Shown one piece after another: positions 53,971-63,094 of a DNA stretch of 64,000 nt (within the stretch, counting starts at the first letter, position 1; the number at the start of each line of letters is the position of its first letter). This stretch comes from Sphingomonas sp. (lineage in GTDB: Bacteria; Pseudomonadota; Alphaproteobacteria; Sphingomonadales; Sphingomonadaceae), in the NCBI RefSeq assembly GCF_025362505.1, contig NZ_JANYGG010000079.1, forward strand, positions 1 to 64,000. The letters run 5' to 3'. The position numbers and the translations under genes were made by a program. Below the pieces are notes generated by a model. It did no database searches. It saw nothing but the letters and a program-made list of their open reading frames with translations, and was not told the DNA's origin.

Positions 53971-55065
53971 TCAGCGCGCTTCGTCGAGGAAGTCGCGAAC
54001 CTCGTCCAGCTCGACACTCCTGTCGACGAACGCCTGTCCGATCCCGCGCGCGAGGATGAACGGCAACCGCCCGCCCTCCTTCTTCTTGTCGGTCATCATC
54101 GCCTCGACCAGCGCCGCGCCCGACGCCGTGACGCCCGCTTCGGCAAGGCTCGTCGGCAGGCCAACTTCGGCGAAATGCGCGTACACCCGGGCCGCGTCTT
54201 CCTTGCTGCACACCCCGCGCGCGGCCGAAAATTGGAACGCCAGCGCGGTCCCGGCGGCAACCGCCTCGCCGTGGAACAGCCAATCCGAAAACCCCGTCTC
54301 CGCCTCCAGCGCATGGCCGAAGGTATGGCCCAGATTGAGCAGCGCCCGCCGCCCCTTGGTCTCGCGCTCGTCGGCGGCGACGACCTTCGCCTTGCCCGCG
54401 ACCGCGGTGGCGATGGCGTAGCGCCGCGCTTCGGGCTCGCCGGCGATCACCGCCGCGCCATTGCCCTCGAGCCACGCGAAGAACCCGGCATCCTCGATCA
54501 GCGCATATTTGGCGATCTCGGCATAACCCGCGCGGACATGCCGCGGGTCGAGTGTCGCGGTGCAGGCGGGGTCGATCAGCACCAATTCGGGCTGGTGGAA
54601 CGCGCCCACCAGATTCTTGCCGGCGGGAACATTGATCGCGGTCTTGCCGCCGACCGAACTGTCGACCTGCGCGAGCAGCGAGGTCGGCACCTGGACATAG
54701 CCGCATCCGCGATTGACGATCGACGCGGCGAACCCAGCCAAGTCGCCGATTACCCCGCCGCCCAGCGCGATGAGATGATCGCTCCGCTCGATCCCAAGCT
54801 CGAGCAGCCGGTCGACCAGTGTCGCAAGCCCGCTCCAGCTTTTGCTGGCCTCGCCCGGCGGCATGATGATCGGTACCGCGTCGAGCCCGCCCAGCCCGGT
54901 CACGAACCGCTCGCCAAGCGCCGCCCAGACATGCTCGTCGGTGACGACGATCAGCCGCCCGTCGCGCGCGAACGAGAATAGCCGCTTCCCCGCGCGGTCG
55001 ATCAACCCGTCCTCGATCACCACGTCATAGGCGCGGGCGCCGAGCGCGACCGGGATGACGGTCAT
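53971..55065 (-). CDS. aroB: 3-dehydroquinate synthase
   Basis: AroB converts DAHP to 3-dehydroquinate, step two of the shikimate pathway. At 364 residues it is standard length. PPGEASKSW, ALGGGVIGDLAGFAAS, TSLLAQVDSSVGGKTAINV and a metal-binding HGEAVAAG are present. It is last in the aroQ-aroA-pheA-aroC-aroB operon, four bases after aroC. The Tyr leader and phhA follow. Confidence 0.96.
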   Translation of the reverse strand: MTVIPVALGARAYDVVIEDGLIDRAGKRLFSFARDGRLIVVTDEHVWAALGERFVTGLGGLDAVPIIMPPGEASKSWSGLATLVDRLLELGIERSDHLIALGGGVIGDLAGFAASIVNRGCGYVQVPTSLLAQVDSSVGGKTAINVPAGKNLVGAFHQPELVLIDPACTATLDPRHVRAGYAEIAKYALIEDAGFFAWLEGNGAAVIAGEPEARRYAIATAVAGKAKVVAADERETKGRRALLNLGHTFGHALEAETGFSDWLFHGEAVAAGTALAFQFSAARGVCSKEDAARVYAHFAEVGLPTSLAEAGVTASGAALVEAMMTDKKKEGGRLPFILARGIGQAFVDRSVELDEVRDFLDEAR

Positions 55066-55069
55066 GCCG

Positions 55070-56140
55070 TCATCCCCCGCACTGCGCGCGATGGAGCAAT
55101 TTCTGGTCGGCCAGCACCAGCGCCATCATCGCCTCGACCACCGGCGCGCCGCGAATCGCGACGCACGGGTCGTGGCGGCCCTTGGTCACGATCTCGGTCT
55201 CGGCGCCGCTCTGGTCGATCGTCTGCACCGGGGTCATGATCGACGAGGTCGGCTTGAACGCGACCCGCACCACCACGTCCTGCCCGGTGGATATGCCCCC
55301 CGCGACCCCGCCCGCATGGTTCGCCAGGAACTGCGGCCCGCCAAATCCGGCGCGCATCGCGTCGGCATTCTCCTCGCCGCGCAGCCGGGCAGCGGCGAAC
55401 CCGTCGCCGATCTCGACCCCCTTGACCGCGTTGATCGACATGCAGGCCGACGCCAGTTCGGCGTCGAGCTTGGCATAGAGCGGTGCGCCCCAGCCCGCCG
55501 GCACCCCGCTCGCGACGCACTCGATCACCGCGCCCAGTGACGACCCCGCCTTGCGCGCATCATCGACCATCGCTTCCCATCGCGTGGCGGCCCCGGCATC
55601 CGGACAGAAGAACGGGTTCGCCCCGATCGCCTCGGCATCGAACGCGGCGCGGTCAATCGCGTCGCCGCCAAGCTCGACCAGATAGGCCCGGATCGAAACC
55701 TCGGGCACGACCAGCCGTGCCACCGCTCCCGCCGCGACCCGCGACGCGGTCTCGCGCGCACTGCTCCGCCCCCCGCCGCGCCAGTCGCGGTGGCCATATT
55801 TCGCATCATACGCATAGTCGGCGTGACCCGGCCGATAGGCCCCGGCGATCGCGCTGTAATCCTTGGGCCGCTGGTCGACATTGTCGATCATCAGCGAGAT
55901 TGGCGTACCCGTCGTCCGCCCCTCGAACACCCCCGACAGGATGCGTACCTGGTCGGGCTCCTGCCGCTGCGTCGTAAAGCGCGACGTACCCGGCCGTCGC
56001 TGGTCGAGCCACGGCTGGATGTCGCTCTCCGACAGCGTGATCCCCGGTGGGCACCCATCGACCACCGCGCCGATCGCCGGCCCGTGACTCTCGCCCCACG
56101 TCGCAAAGCGGAACATTCGCCCGAAGCTGTTGACGCTCAT
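55070..56140 (-). CDS. aroC: Chorismate synthase
   Basis: AroC makes chorismate from EPSP using reduced FMN. At 356 residues it is full length and starts [52 protein letters not shown] and a late KGRHDPCV block are intact. ATG at 56140 overlaps the pheA stop by four bases. A 69-codon upstream extension is a shadow of the pheA frame. Confidence 0.97.
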   Translation of the reverse strand: MSVNSFGRMFRFATWGESHGPAIGAVVDGCPPGITLSESDIQPWLDQRRPGTSRFTTQRQEPDQVRILSGVFEGRTTGTPISLMIDNVDQRPKDYSAIAGAYRPGHADYAYDAKYGHRDWRGGGRSSARETASRVAAGAVARLVVPEVSIRAYLVELGGDAIDRAAFDAEAIGANPFFCPDAGAATRWEAMVDDARKAGSSLGAVIECVASGVPAGWGAPLYAKLDAELASACMSINAVKGVEIGDGFAAARLRGEENADAMRAGFGGPQFLANHAGGVAGGISTGQDVVVRVAFKPTSSIMTPVQTIDQSGAETEIVTKGRHDPCVAIRGAPVVEAMMALVLADQKLLHRAQCGG

Positions 56141-56670
56141 GCGCCCGCTTTCCGAAACAGCGCAAAGCGGGTCGCATTGTCGGGATCGTCGTGCATGTCG
56201 CGCTTCAACACCGCCAGCCCATAGGCCGTCGCCGCCGCTTCCGACGCCAGCACCGCCCGGTCGCACCGGTCGAGCGCCGCCGCCGCCACCGCCGTATTGC
56301 TCGCCTCCTCGGTCGTCACACCAAGCGCGGCAAGATGCTCGGCGCATTGCGCCAGCGCGACGGGGTGCGATGCAATCACCGTGACCTCATCCAGCGCCAC
56401 GCCCGGAAGCGCAAGCAAATGCACGCGCACGGGCATCACGCGCTCGTCGATTACCGCCAGCCGATCATCGGCCAGCAGTGCCGCAATCCCCGGCACCTCC
56501 CCCGCCCGGCTGTTCCGCATCGGCAGCACCCCAAGCTCGGCCGCGCCCGACGCCACCGCCTCGGCCACCGCGGCGAAATCGACGAACGGGATCGCCACTT
56601 GTCCGGGCGCGAACATCAGCGCCGCCTCGTGGGCAAAGGCGCCGGGCGCCCCAGCGTAGGCAATCGTCAC
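56137..56670 (-). CDS. pheA: Prephenate dehydratase, catalytic domain only (no ACT domain)
   Basis: This 177-residue protein covers only the dehydratase (PDT) domain that converts prephenate to phenylpyruvate for Phe synthesis. It begins [20 protein letters not shown], and the catalytic TRF is at 167-169 (DNATRFALF). The motif normally read as PxENS is PMRNS (Arg52), a change at a conserved site. The C-terminal ACT domain that gives Phe feedback inhibition is missing. The GTG start at 56670 overlaps the aroA stop. Activity seems likely from TRF, but the Arg change deserves a test. Confidence 0.85.
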   Translation of the reverse strand: MTIAYAGAPGAFAHEAALMFAPGQVAIPFVDFAAVAEAVASGAAELGVLPMRNSRAGEVPGIAALLADDRLAVIDERVMPVRVHLLALPGVALDEVTVIASHPVALAQCAEHLAALGVTTEEASNTAVAAAALDRCDRAVLASEAAATAYGLAVLKRDMHDDPDNATRFALFRKAGA

Positions 56671-57965
56671 GCGATCTTCGCCCCGAGCGAGCGCATCAGA
56701 TCGGCATAGCCCGGGAATGACGTCGCGATCGTCGTCGCCCCCGTCACCACGACCGGCGCGCGCGCCGCCAGTCCGAGCGTGAGGAAACTCATTGCGATGC
56801 GGTGGTCATGATGCGCGTCAAGGATCGCTCCCCCGCGCGGGCTGCAGCCGAGCCCTTCGACAATCAGACTGTCCCCTTCTTCGCGAGCATCGACCCCGCA
56901 CGCCACCAGCCCGGCGATGATCGCGGCGAGCCGGTCGCTCTCCTTGACGCGCAACTCGGCCAGCCCGTGCATCACGCTGCGCCCCGCAGCGAAGGCGGCG
57001 GCGACGGCGAGGATCGGATATTCGTCGATCATGCTCGGCGCGCGACTTGCCGGCACAGTCACGCCGCGCAACGCCCCGAACCGCGCCGAAATATCCCCGA
57101 CCCGCTCCCCGCCAAAGTCGCGCTCATTGGCGATCACGAGGTCCGCGCCCATCTCGACCAGCGTCGTGAACAGCCCGGTCCTGAGCGGATTGAGCATCAC
57201 CCCGGTCACCGTCACCGCCGAGCCGGGCACAACCAGCGCGGCGACCAGCGGGAAGGCTGCCGACGACGGATCGCCCGGCACATGCACCTCGGTCGCGGTC
57301 AGGCCACGCCGCGCGCCCAAGCTTATCGTCGCGCCACTGGTTTCGACCTCGACCCCGAACGCGCGCAGCATATTCTCGCTATGGTCGCGGCTCGGCGCGG
57401 GTTCGACCACCTCGACCGCGCCGCTCGCGTGGAGCCCGGCGAGCAGGATCGCCGACTTGACCTGCGCCGACGCCTTGGTGTTGACGAAATCCAGTCCGGA
57501 CAGCCCGCCGCCGTGGATTGTGACCGGCAGCCGGTCACCTGGCCCCGCCTCGACCTTCGCCCCCATGTCACGCAAGGGATCGAGCACCCGGCTCATCGGC
57601 CGCCCGCTCAGCGACGCGTCGCCGGTGAAGGTCGCCGAGATCGGAAATCCAGCCGCCGCGCCCATCAGCAACCGCGCGCCGGTCCCGCTATTACCGCAAT
57701 CAACCTCCCCCGCAGGCGAACGCCATTCACCCCCCGTCACCCGCCATTCGCCCCCGCCGAGCCGCTCGACCTCGACCCCGAAACTGCGCACCGCCGCGGC
57801 GGTATGAAGCACGTCCTCGCCCTCCAACAACCCGTGGATCGCGGTCGTCCCGCTTGCCAGCCCGCCGAGGATCAGCGCGCGGTGCGACATCGACTTGTCG
57901 CCGGGCACCTCGATCGTCCCCGCCAGCGCGCCCGATGCACTTGCGGTGAGCCGGTCCCCGCTCAT
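56667..57965 (-). CDS. aroA: 3-phosphoshikimate 1-carboxyvinyltransferase (EPSP synthase)
   Basis: AroA joins shikimate-3-phosphate and PEP. At 432 residues it is full length, with [19 protein letters not shown] near the N-terminus, [14 protein letters not shown] (the PEP loop), [14 protein letters not shown] and [13 protein letters not shown] near the end. ATG at 57965 overlaps the aroQ stop. The longer reading upstream is a shadow. Confidence 0.96.
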   Translation of the reverse strand: MSGDRLTASASGALAGTIEVPGDKSMSHRALILGGLASGTTAIHGLLEGEDVLHTAAAVRSFGVEVERLGGGEWRVTGGEWRSPAGEVDCGNSGTGARLLMGAAAGFPISATFTGDASLSGRPMSRVLDPLRDMGAKVEAGPGDRLPVTIHGGGLSGLDFVNTKASAQVKSAILLAGLHASGAVEVVEPAPSRDHSENMLRAFGVEVETSGATISLGARRGLTATEVHVPGDPSSAAFPLVAALVVPGSAVTVTGVMLNPLRTGLFTTLVEMGADLVIANERDFGGERVGDISARFGALRGVTVPASRAPSMIDEYPILAVAAAFAAGRSVMHGLAELRVKESDRLAAIIAGLVACGVDAREEGDSLIVEGLGCSPRGGAILDAHHDHRIAMSFLTLGLAARAPVVVTGATTIATSFPGYADLMRSLGAKIA

Positions 57966-58555
57966 GCCCGCGCCCCAAACAGTGCCGCGAGCGCGGCCAG
58001 CTCCGCTCCCGGGATATCGGCCTCTGCCATTCGCCCGGCCATCACCGCACGCACGCCACCAACCTCGATCGCGCCGAACAGCCGCACCGTATCGGGCAAC
58101 TCCCACGCCGCCCCGTCGAGCTCGATCAGCGCCACCACTTCGCCGTTCGCCGCCGCCGCCAGCGCCTCGCCCGGAGACCCCGCCACGACGATCGGCGTGA
58201 TCCGCCCGAACCGCTCGCGCGCGGCCTCGCGCAGCGCCACGTCGGCGGTCGGCGCATATAGTTGAACCGCCATCTCGGCTTGCGAATGCCGGCTGTGCGC
58301 CATCAACTCGCGCCAGACATGCGCGATCAGCGCCGGAGTCGCGATCCGCGCCTTCGCCGCCAGCCGCGCGACGATCGCGCTCTCGCGCTTGGGTCGCAGC
58401 TTGAGCAGCCCGTCGTCGCCCTTCAATTTCGCCACCTTGATCGCGACCGCCATCCGCCGCTCGAGCAGGTCGAGCAGCGCATCGTCGAGCTCGTCGATCT
58501 CTTGGCGAAGATCGTCGAGGCGCGGCGCTGGGCGACTTAAGTCAGGGTCGGTCAT
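57962..58555 (-). CDS. Chorismate mutase (AroQ type) with C-terminal extension
   Basis: Residues 1-85 are an AroQ-fold chorismate mutase: [20 protein letters not shown] and [13 protein letters not shown] with the catalytic Arg and Lys residues, making prephenate from chorismate. Residues 90-197 are an extra alpha/beta domain that resembles the periplasmic-binding-like half of a dehydratase, but it lacks the TRF motif. In E. coli the P-protein fuses mutase, dehydratase and ACT in one chain; here mutase and dehydratase are two genes with aroA between them. It is the first gene of the operon. Confidence 0.85.
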   Translation of the reverse strand: MTDPDLSRPAPRLDDLRQEIDELDDALLDLLERRMAVAIKVAKLKGDDGLLKLRPKRESAIVARLAAKARIATPALIAHVWRELMAHSRHSQAEMAVQLYAPTADVALREAARERFGRITPIVVAGSPGEALAAAANGEVVALIELDGAAWELPDTVRLFGAIEVGGVRAVMAGRMAEADIPGAELAALAALFGARA

Positions 58556-58624
58556 CGTCTCTCGCGGGGCCGCGGCGGAAGGTCGCGGTCATTCGGCTCC
58601 GGCCATCCCGGGCGCGAAGTCCAT

Positions 58625-58630
58625 TGTCAA
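58625..58630 (-). promoter_or_regulatory. Candidate -35 box for the aro operon
   Basis: TTGACA on the minus strand lies 70 bases upstream of the chorismate mutase start. A 17-base spacer leads to GATGGC, a poor -10. The consensus -35 is exact, but the promoter is uncertain. Confidence 0.3.
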
Positions 58631-58676
58631 GTTGGGATCCCGTCGTCATGGAGCGACACGAGGAAGGGTCGGGCAT

Positions 58677-59822
58677 TTGGCTGACGTGGCACCATCGATC
58701 GCAACGACCGTCGCGGGCGTGCTCGGCACCGCGCGACGGATCACGGTCAAGGTCGGCTCGTCGCTGATCGTCGGCGACGACGACGGCGTCCGCCACGACT
58801 GGCTCGCCTCGCTCGGCACCGACATCGCCGCGCTGAAGACCGCCGGCAAGCAGGTCGTGCTGGTCTCGTCGGGCGCGGTCGCACTCGGCCGGCGCCACCT
58901 TGGCCTCCGCAAGACCACTCGCCTCGATCACAAGCAGGCCGCCGCCGCCGCCGGCCAGGCGCTGCTGATGCAGGCCTGGGAGCGCGCGCTCGCGCCGCAC
59001 GGCATCCCCACCGCGCAACTGCTCCTGACGATCGACGATACCGAACAGCGCCGCCGCTCGCTCAACGCCCGCGCGACGCTCGACGTGCTGCTCGCGCAGG
59101 GCGGGCTACCGGTCATCAACGAGAATGACAGCGTCGCCACCGACGAGCTCAAATATGGCGACAACGACCGCCTCTCCGCCCGCGCGGCGCAGCTGGTGCG
59201 CAGCGACGTGCTAATCCTGCTGTCCGACGTCGACGGGCTCTACACCGCCGACCCCGCGCGTTACCCAGCCGCCGAACACCTCGCCTTTATCACCGCGATC
59301 ACCCCCGAGATCGAAGCCTTCGCGGGGGGCGCGGGCGTGGCTGGCACCGGCACCGGCGGGATGCGCACCAAGCTTGAGGCGGCAAGGATCGCCAGCGGCT
59401 TCGGCTGCGCCACGATCATCGCCTGCGGCCGCGCCGACCACCCCCTCGCGCGGCTGGCGGATGGCGCTCGCGCCACCCTTGTCGCCGCCTCCGGGTCACC
59501 CGCCTCGGCTTACAAGGCGTGGATCAAGGGCACGCTCGCGCCCGGCGGGTCGGTCACCATCGACGACGGCGCCGCGCGTGCGCTCGCGGCGGGCAAGAGC
59601 CTGCTCCCCGCCGGCGTGACCAAGGTCGAAGGCCGCTTCGATCGCGGCGCCTGCCTGCGCGTGTTCGACTCCGCGGGCACCGAGGTCGCGCGCGGCATCG
59701 CCGCCTATAACGCCACCGAAGCCGCCGCCATCGCCGGCCTCGGCAGCGCCGAAATCGAACGCCGCCTCGGCTTTTCCGGCCGCGACGAACTCATCCACCG
59801 CGACGACCTGGTGATGCTATGA
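58677..59822 (+). CDS. proB: Glutamate 5-kinase
   Basis: ProB phosphorylates glutamate for proline synthesis. At 381 residues it has the amino-acid-kinase domain (ITVKVGSSLIV, LVSSGAVALG, VINENDSVATDEL) and a C-terminal PUA domain. The start is TTG at 58677 with AGGAAGGG eight bases upstream; the reading extending to 58389 is not homologous. Divergent from the aro operon. The ATGA overlap with proA shows a proBA operon. Confidence 0.93.
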   Translation: MADVAPSIATTVAGVLGTARRITVKVGSSLIVGDDDGVRHDWLASLGTDIAALKTAGKQVVLVSSGAVALGRRHLGLRKTTRLDHKQAAAAAGQALLMQAWERALAPHGIPTAQLLLTIDDTEQRRRSLNARATLDVLLAQGGLPVINENDSVATDELKYGDNDRLSARAAQLVRSDVLILLSDVDGLYTADPARYPAAEHLAFITAITPEIEAFAGGAGVAGTGTGGMRTKLEAARIASGFGCATIIACGRADHPLARLADGARATLVAASGSPASAYKAWIKGTLAPGGSVTIDDGAARALAAGKSLLPAGVTKVEGRFDRGACLRVFDSAGTEVARGIAAYNATEAAAIAGLGSAEIERRLGFSGRDELIHRDDLVML

Positions 59823-61051
59823 CCCTGACCGACCAGATGACCGCCATCGGCGCCCAGGCGCGAACCGCCGCCGACGCGCTCCGATCGGTGCCGGGCGAGC
59901 AGCGCAGCGCGGGCATTTCCGCCATGGCCCGTCACCTCCGCGCCAATGCCAGCGCCATCCTCGCCGCCAATGCCCACGACGTCGCCGCCGCCACGCGGCT
60001 GGTCGACCGCCTCCGCCTCGACGAGCAGCGGATCGAGGCAATGGCCGCCTCGCTCGACACGATCGCCGCCCTGCCCGACGTGATCGGCGAGGAGATGGCA
60101 CGCTGGACCCCGCCCAACGGGCTCGACATCGCCCGCGTCCGCACCCCGATCGGGGTGATCGGCATGATCTACGAGAGCCGCCCCAACGTCACCGCCGATG
60201 CCGCGGCGATCTGCCTGCGCTCGGCCAATGTGGTCATCCTCCGCCCCGGATCGGAGGCGTTCGCCAGCTGCGTCGCGATCAACGACGCGCTTCAGGCCGG
60301 GCTCGCCGGGGCGGGGCTCCCGCCGCACATCGTCCAGCTCGTCCCCACCCCGGATCGGGAGGCGGTCGGAATGATGCTCGAAGGGCTGAACGGCGCGATC
60401 GAGCTGATCATCCCGCGCGGCGGCGCGCCGCTGGTCGAGCGCGTCACCCGGGAATCGAAAGTGCCGACGCTCGGCCACCTCGAAGGGCTGTGCCACACCT
60501 ACGTCCACGCCTCGGCCGACCCCGACATGGCGGTCGCGATCACCGTCAACGCCAAGATGCGCCGCACCTCGGTGTGCGGCGCGACCGAGACCTTGTTGAT
60601 CGACCGCGACGCCGCCCCCGCGCTGCTCCCCCGCATTGCCGCCGCGCTGGGCGATTGCGAGCTGCGCGGCGACGAGGAAGCGCGCGCGATCGTGCCGATG
60701 ATCCCCGCGACAAAGGCCGACTGGTCGACCGAATATCTGGGTCCCATCCTCGCCGTCCGCACCGTCGCCGGGCTCGACGAGGCGATCGCGCATATCCGCC
60801 GCTATGGTACCGGCCATACCGAAGCGATCATCGCCGCCGACCCCGCCGCCGCCGACACCTTTCTCGATCGGGTCGACGCGGCGATCGTTATCTGGAACGC
60901 CTCGACCCAGTTCGCCGACGGCGGCGAGTTCGGTTTCGGCGGCGAGATCGGCATCGCCACCGGCAAGCTCCACGCGCGCGGCCCGGTCGGTCCCGAGCAG
61001 CTGACCAGCTTCAAATACAAGGTGCGCGGCGCCGGCCGCATCCGTCCGTGA
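59819..61051 (+). CDS. proA: Glutamate-5-semialdehyde dehydrogenase
   Basis: ProA reduces glutamyl phosphate to the semialdehyde with NADPH. At 410 residues it is standard length. IGVIGMIYESRPNVTADA, ILRPGSEAF, the catalytic Cys in RRTSVCGATETLL and TGHTEAIIA are intact. ATG overlaps the proB stop. It precedes the Thr leader by 120 bases. Confidence 0.96.
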   Translation: MTLTDQMTAIGAQARTAADALRSVPGEQRSAGISAMARHLRANASAILAANAHDVAAATRLVDRLRLDEQRIEAMAASLDTIAALPDVIGEEMARWTPPNGLDIARVRTPIGVIGMIYESRPNVTADAAAICLRSANVVILRPGSEAFASCVAINDALQAGLAGAGLPPHIVQLVPTPDREAVGMMLEGLNGAIELIIPRGGAPLVERVTRESKVPTLGHLEGLCHTYVHASADPDMAVAITVNAKMRRTSVCGATETLLIDRDAAPALLPRIAAALGDCELRGDEEARAIVPMIPATKADWSTEYLGPILAVRTVAGLDEAIAHIRRYGTGHTEAIIAADPAAADTFLDRVDAAIVIWNASTQFADGGEFGFGGEIGIATGKLHARGPVGPEQLTSFKYKVRGAGRIRP

Positions 61052-61171
61052 CGACTTGGCCTGGACTGTTGCCTCACCGCACCGCGCGGCGCTGAAAATA
61101 GCGCAATGGGATCCCAAATGGTGCTTTTGGCTTGACCGCGCCCCGCCTATTGACGCACAGGCTGACCCAAC

Positions 61172-61234
61172 ATGACCACCGCCGCCACCTCGAAGACCAC
61201 CACGATCATTACCCCACGGGGGAATATCGGCTGA
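61172..61234 (+). CDS. thrL: Threonine/isoleucine-codon leader peptide (thrL-like)
   Basis: This 20-codon frame reads MTTAATSKTTTIITPRGNIG. Seven Thr and three Ile codons are present, with a TTTII run at codons 9-13. It ends TGA at 61234, and a T-tailed terminator follows 27 bases later. This is the composition of thr operon leaders (thrL) in gammaproteobacteria. Low Thr-tRNA or Ile-tRNA would stall the ribosome and allow thrA transcription. The Shine-Dalgarno is weak (AGG at 61159). Confidence 0.75.
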   Translation: MTTAATSKTTTIITPRGNIG

Positions 61235-61260
61235 TCAACGACGTCACGACCGAATTTCCG

Positions 61261-61294
61261 ACCCGCTCCCCAACCACGGCGAGCGGGTTTTTTT
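61261..61294 (+). terminator. Attenuator terminator before thrA
   Basis: ACCCGCTC (61261-61268), a 12-base loop and GAGCGGGT (61281-61288) form an eight-base stem followed by more T (seven in all to 61294). It stands between the Thr/Ile leader and the thrA start. GGGGA in the leader (61219-61223) could pair with TCCCC at 61267-61271 as a competing structure. Confidence 0.85.
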
Positions 61295-61330
61295 ATGGCC
61301 CGCTCCGAACTACCCGAAAGTGATCGAACA

Positions 61331-63091
61331 ATGGACCAGCTGCCCCACCCCGCCGCCAGCCCGAAACGCCTGTGCGTGCTCAAGTTCGGTTCGAGCGTGC
61401 TCGAGACCGAGGGCGACTATGCCGCCGTCGCCAACGAGGTTTATCGCCACGTCCGCGAAGGCGAGAAGGTCGTCGCGGTGGTCTCGGCGCTGGCCGGCGA
61501 AACCGACGCGTTGCTCAACCAGGGGATGCGCGTCGGCGGCGAACAGCCGCTGCTCCTCGCCCGCGTCGCGCGCACCGGCGAGCTCCACTCGGCCGCGCTG
61601 CTCGCGCTCGCGCTCGGCCAGATCGGGGTCCGCGCCTGCACCCTCGACCCGCACGAGATGGGCCTTGTCGCCGAGGGAGATCCGCTCGATTCGACCTTGA
61701 CCGGCCTCGACGCCGAGGCGGTCCTCGCCAAGCTCGAACTGCACGACGCGCTGGTTGTCCCCGGTTTCACCGCCGGCCACGCGACCCATGGCATCGTCAC
61801 CCTGGGCCGCGGCGGCACCGACCTCAGCGCGGTGTTCTTCGCCGCCCGCCTCGACGCGCATCGGGTGCGCCTGATCAAGGACGTCGACGGGGTTTACGAT
61901 CAGGACCCGGCCAGGAACCCGCTCGCCGAACGCTATGCCCAGCTGTCCTATGAAGAGGCGGCAAAGGCCAGCGCCGGGCTGATCCAGCCCAAGGCAATCC
62001 AGGTCGCGCAACAGCGGGACGTCCTGATCGAGGTCGCCGCGATGGGCTCGGCCGAGGAGACCACCATCGCCAACCTGCCGCTGGTGAAATCGCTCCCGCT
62101 CCAGCGCGCCAAGCTGCGCGTCGCGCTGCTCGGCTGCGGCACCGTCGGCGCCGGAGTGATGACCTACCTCCTCAAGCGCCCCGACCTGTTCGTGCTCAAC
62201 CGCGTCCTCGTCCGCTCGCCCGACCGCCGCGACCAGCCGGTGCTCTATACCGACAGCCTGGCCGAGGCGATGACCGGCGAGGTCGATATCGTCGTCGAGA
62301 CGATGGGCGGCGCTCACGAATATGCCGACGCGCTGTGTGACGCGCTGCGCGGCGGAACGCACGTCGTCACCGCCAACAAGGCGGTCGTCGCGGCCCATTA
62401 CGACGCGCTCCACGCCTGCGCCGCGGCGGGCAATGCGAAACTGCTCTACTCGGGCGCGGTCGGCGGCGGCGCCCCGGTGCTCGAGGCGGTCGGTCGGCTG
62501 GCGAAGCAGCCGGGCATCGTCGCGCTCGACGGGGTGGTCAACGGGACGGTCAACTTCCTCCTCGCCCGCCTCGCCAATGGCTGGTCGTTCGACCAGGCGC
62601 TGGCCAAGGCGCAGGAGCTCGGGTTCGCCGAGGCCGACCCGACCTCCGACGTCGACGGCCACGATGCCGCCTACAAGCTCTCGCTGCTGGTCCGTGACGC
62701 GATGGGGGTCGCGCTGCCGAGCGACGAAATCCCCAAGGATTCGCTGCGCAGCGTCACCGCCGAGGCGATCCTCGCCGCGCTCGCCAAAGGCCAGGTGCTC
62801 AAACAGGTCAGCCGTGCGCGCCTGCTCCCCGACGGCAAGGTCGAAGCCTCGGTCCGCATCGAAAGCCTGCCCGGCAGCCACCCGCTGGCCCGCGTCACCA
62901 ACACCGAGAACAGCGTGCTCATCACCGCCGCCGACGGAACGGTCCACGAGGTTCACGGCCATGGCGCCGGGCGCTGGCCGACCGCCGCGTCGGTGTTCGC
63001 CGACATCATGGACCTGCAGCGCGCCGCCCCGTGCCAGCGTTCCGCACCGACCGCCGGATCGGGCGTGGTGCCGCTGCGAATGAGCGTCTAG
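61331..63091 (+). CDS. thrA: Bifunctional aspartate kinase-homoserine dehydrogenase lacking ACT domains
   Basis: Residues 1-255 are an amino-acid-kinase domain of the aspartokinase type (KFGSSVLE, GRGGTDLSAVFFA, LIKDVDGVYDQDP). Residues 260-586 are homoserine dehydrogenase (VALLGCGTVGAGV, ANKAVVAAHY, GVVNGTVNFLL, FAEADPTSDVDGHDAAYKL with the catalytic Lys). The 220-residue ACT region between them in E. coli ThrA (820 residues) is absent, and no ACT follows the end. The kinase opening is KFGSS where KFGGTS is typical. ATG at 61331 is used; one at 61295 lies inside the attenuator. Thr feedback on the protein is therefore unlikely. Confidence 0.88.
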   Translation: MDQLPHPAASPKRLCVLKFGSSVLETEGDYAAVANEVYRHVREGEKVVAVVSALAGETDALLNQGMRVGGEQPLLLARVARTGELHSAALLALALGQIGVRACTLDPHEMGLVAEGDPLDSTLTGLDAEAVLAKLELHDALVVPGFTAGHATHGIVTLGRGGTDLSAVFFAARLDAHRVRLIKDVDGVYDQDPARNPLAERYAQLSYEEAAKASAGLIQPKAIQVAQQRDVLIEVAAMGSAEETTIANLPLVKSLPLQRAKLRVALLGCGTVGAGVMTYLLKRPDLFVLNRVLVRSPDRRDQPVLYTDSLAEAMTGEVDIVVETMGGAHEYADALCDALRGGTHVVTANKAVVAAHYDALHACAAAGNAKLLYSGAVGGGAPVLEAVGRLAKQPGIVALDGVVNGTVNFLLARLANGWSFDQALAKAQELGFAEADPTSDVDGHDAAYKLSLLVRDAMGVALPSDEIPKDSLRSVTAEAILAALAKGQVLKQVSRARLLPDGKVEASVRIESLPGSHPLARVTNTENSVLITAADGTVHEVHGHGAGRWPTAASVFADIMDLQRAAPCQRSAPTAGSGVVPLRMSV

Positions 63092-63094
63092 ACG

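Noticed and set aside
58556-58640. Possible short leader peptide before the chorismate mutase gene
   Set aside because: The only short frame (MDFAPGMAGAE) has a single Phe codon and no terminator follows, so it does not look like an attenuator.
61052-61171. Promoter for the Thr leader
   Set aside because: TTGACC at 61132 and TTGACG at 61150 exist, but no acceptable -10 lies 16-18 bases downstream, so I do not call one.
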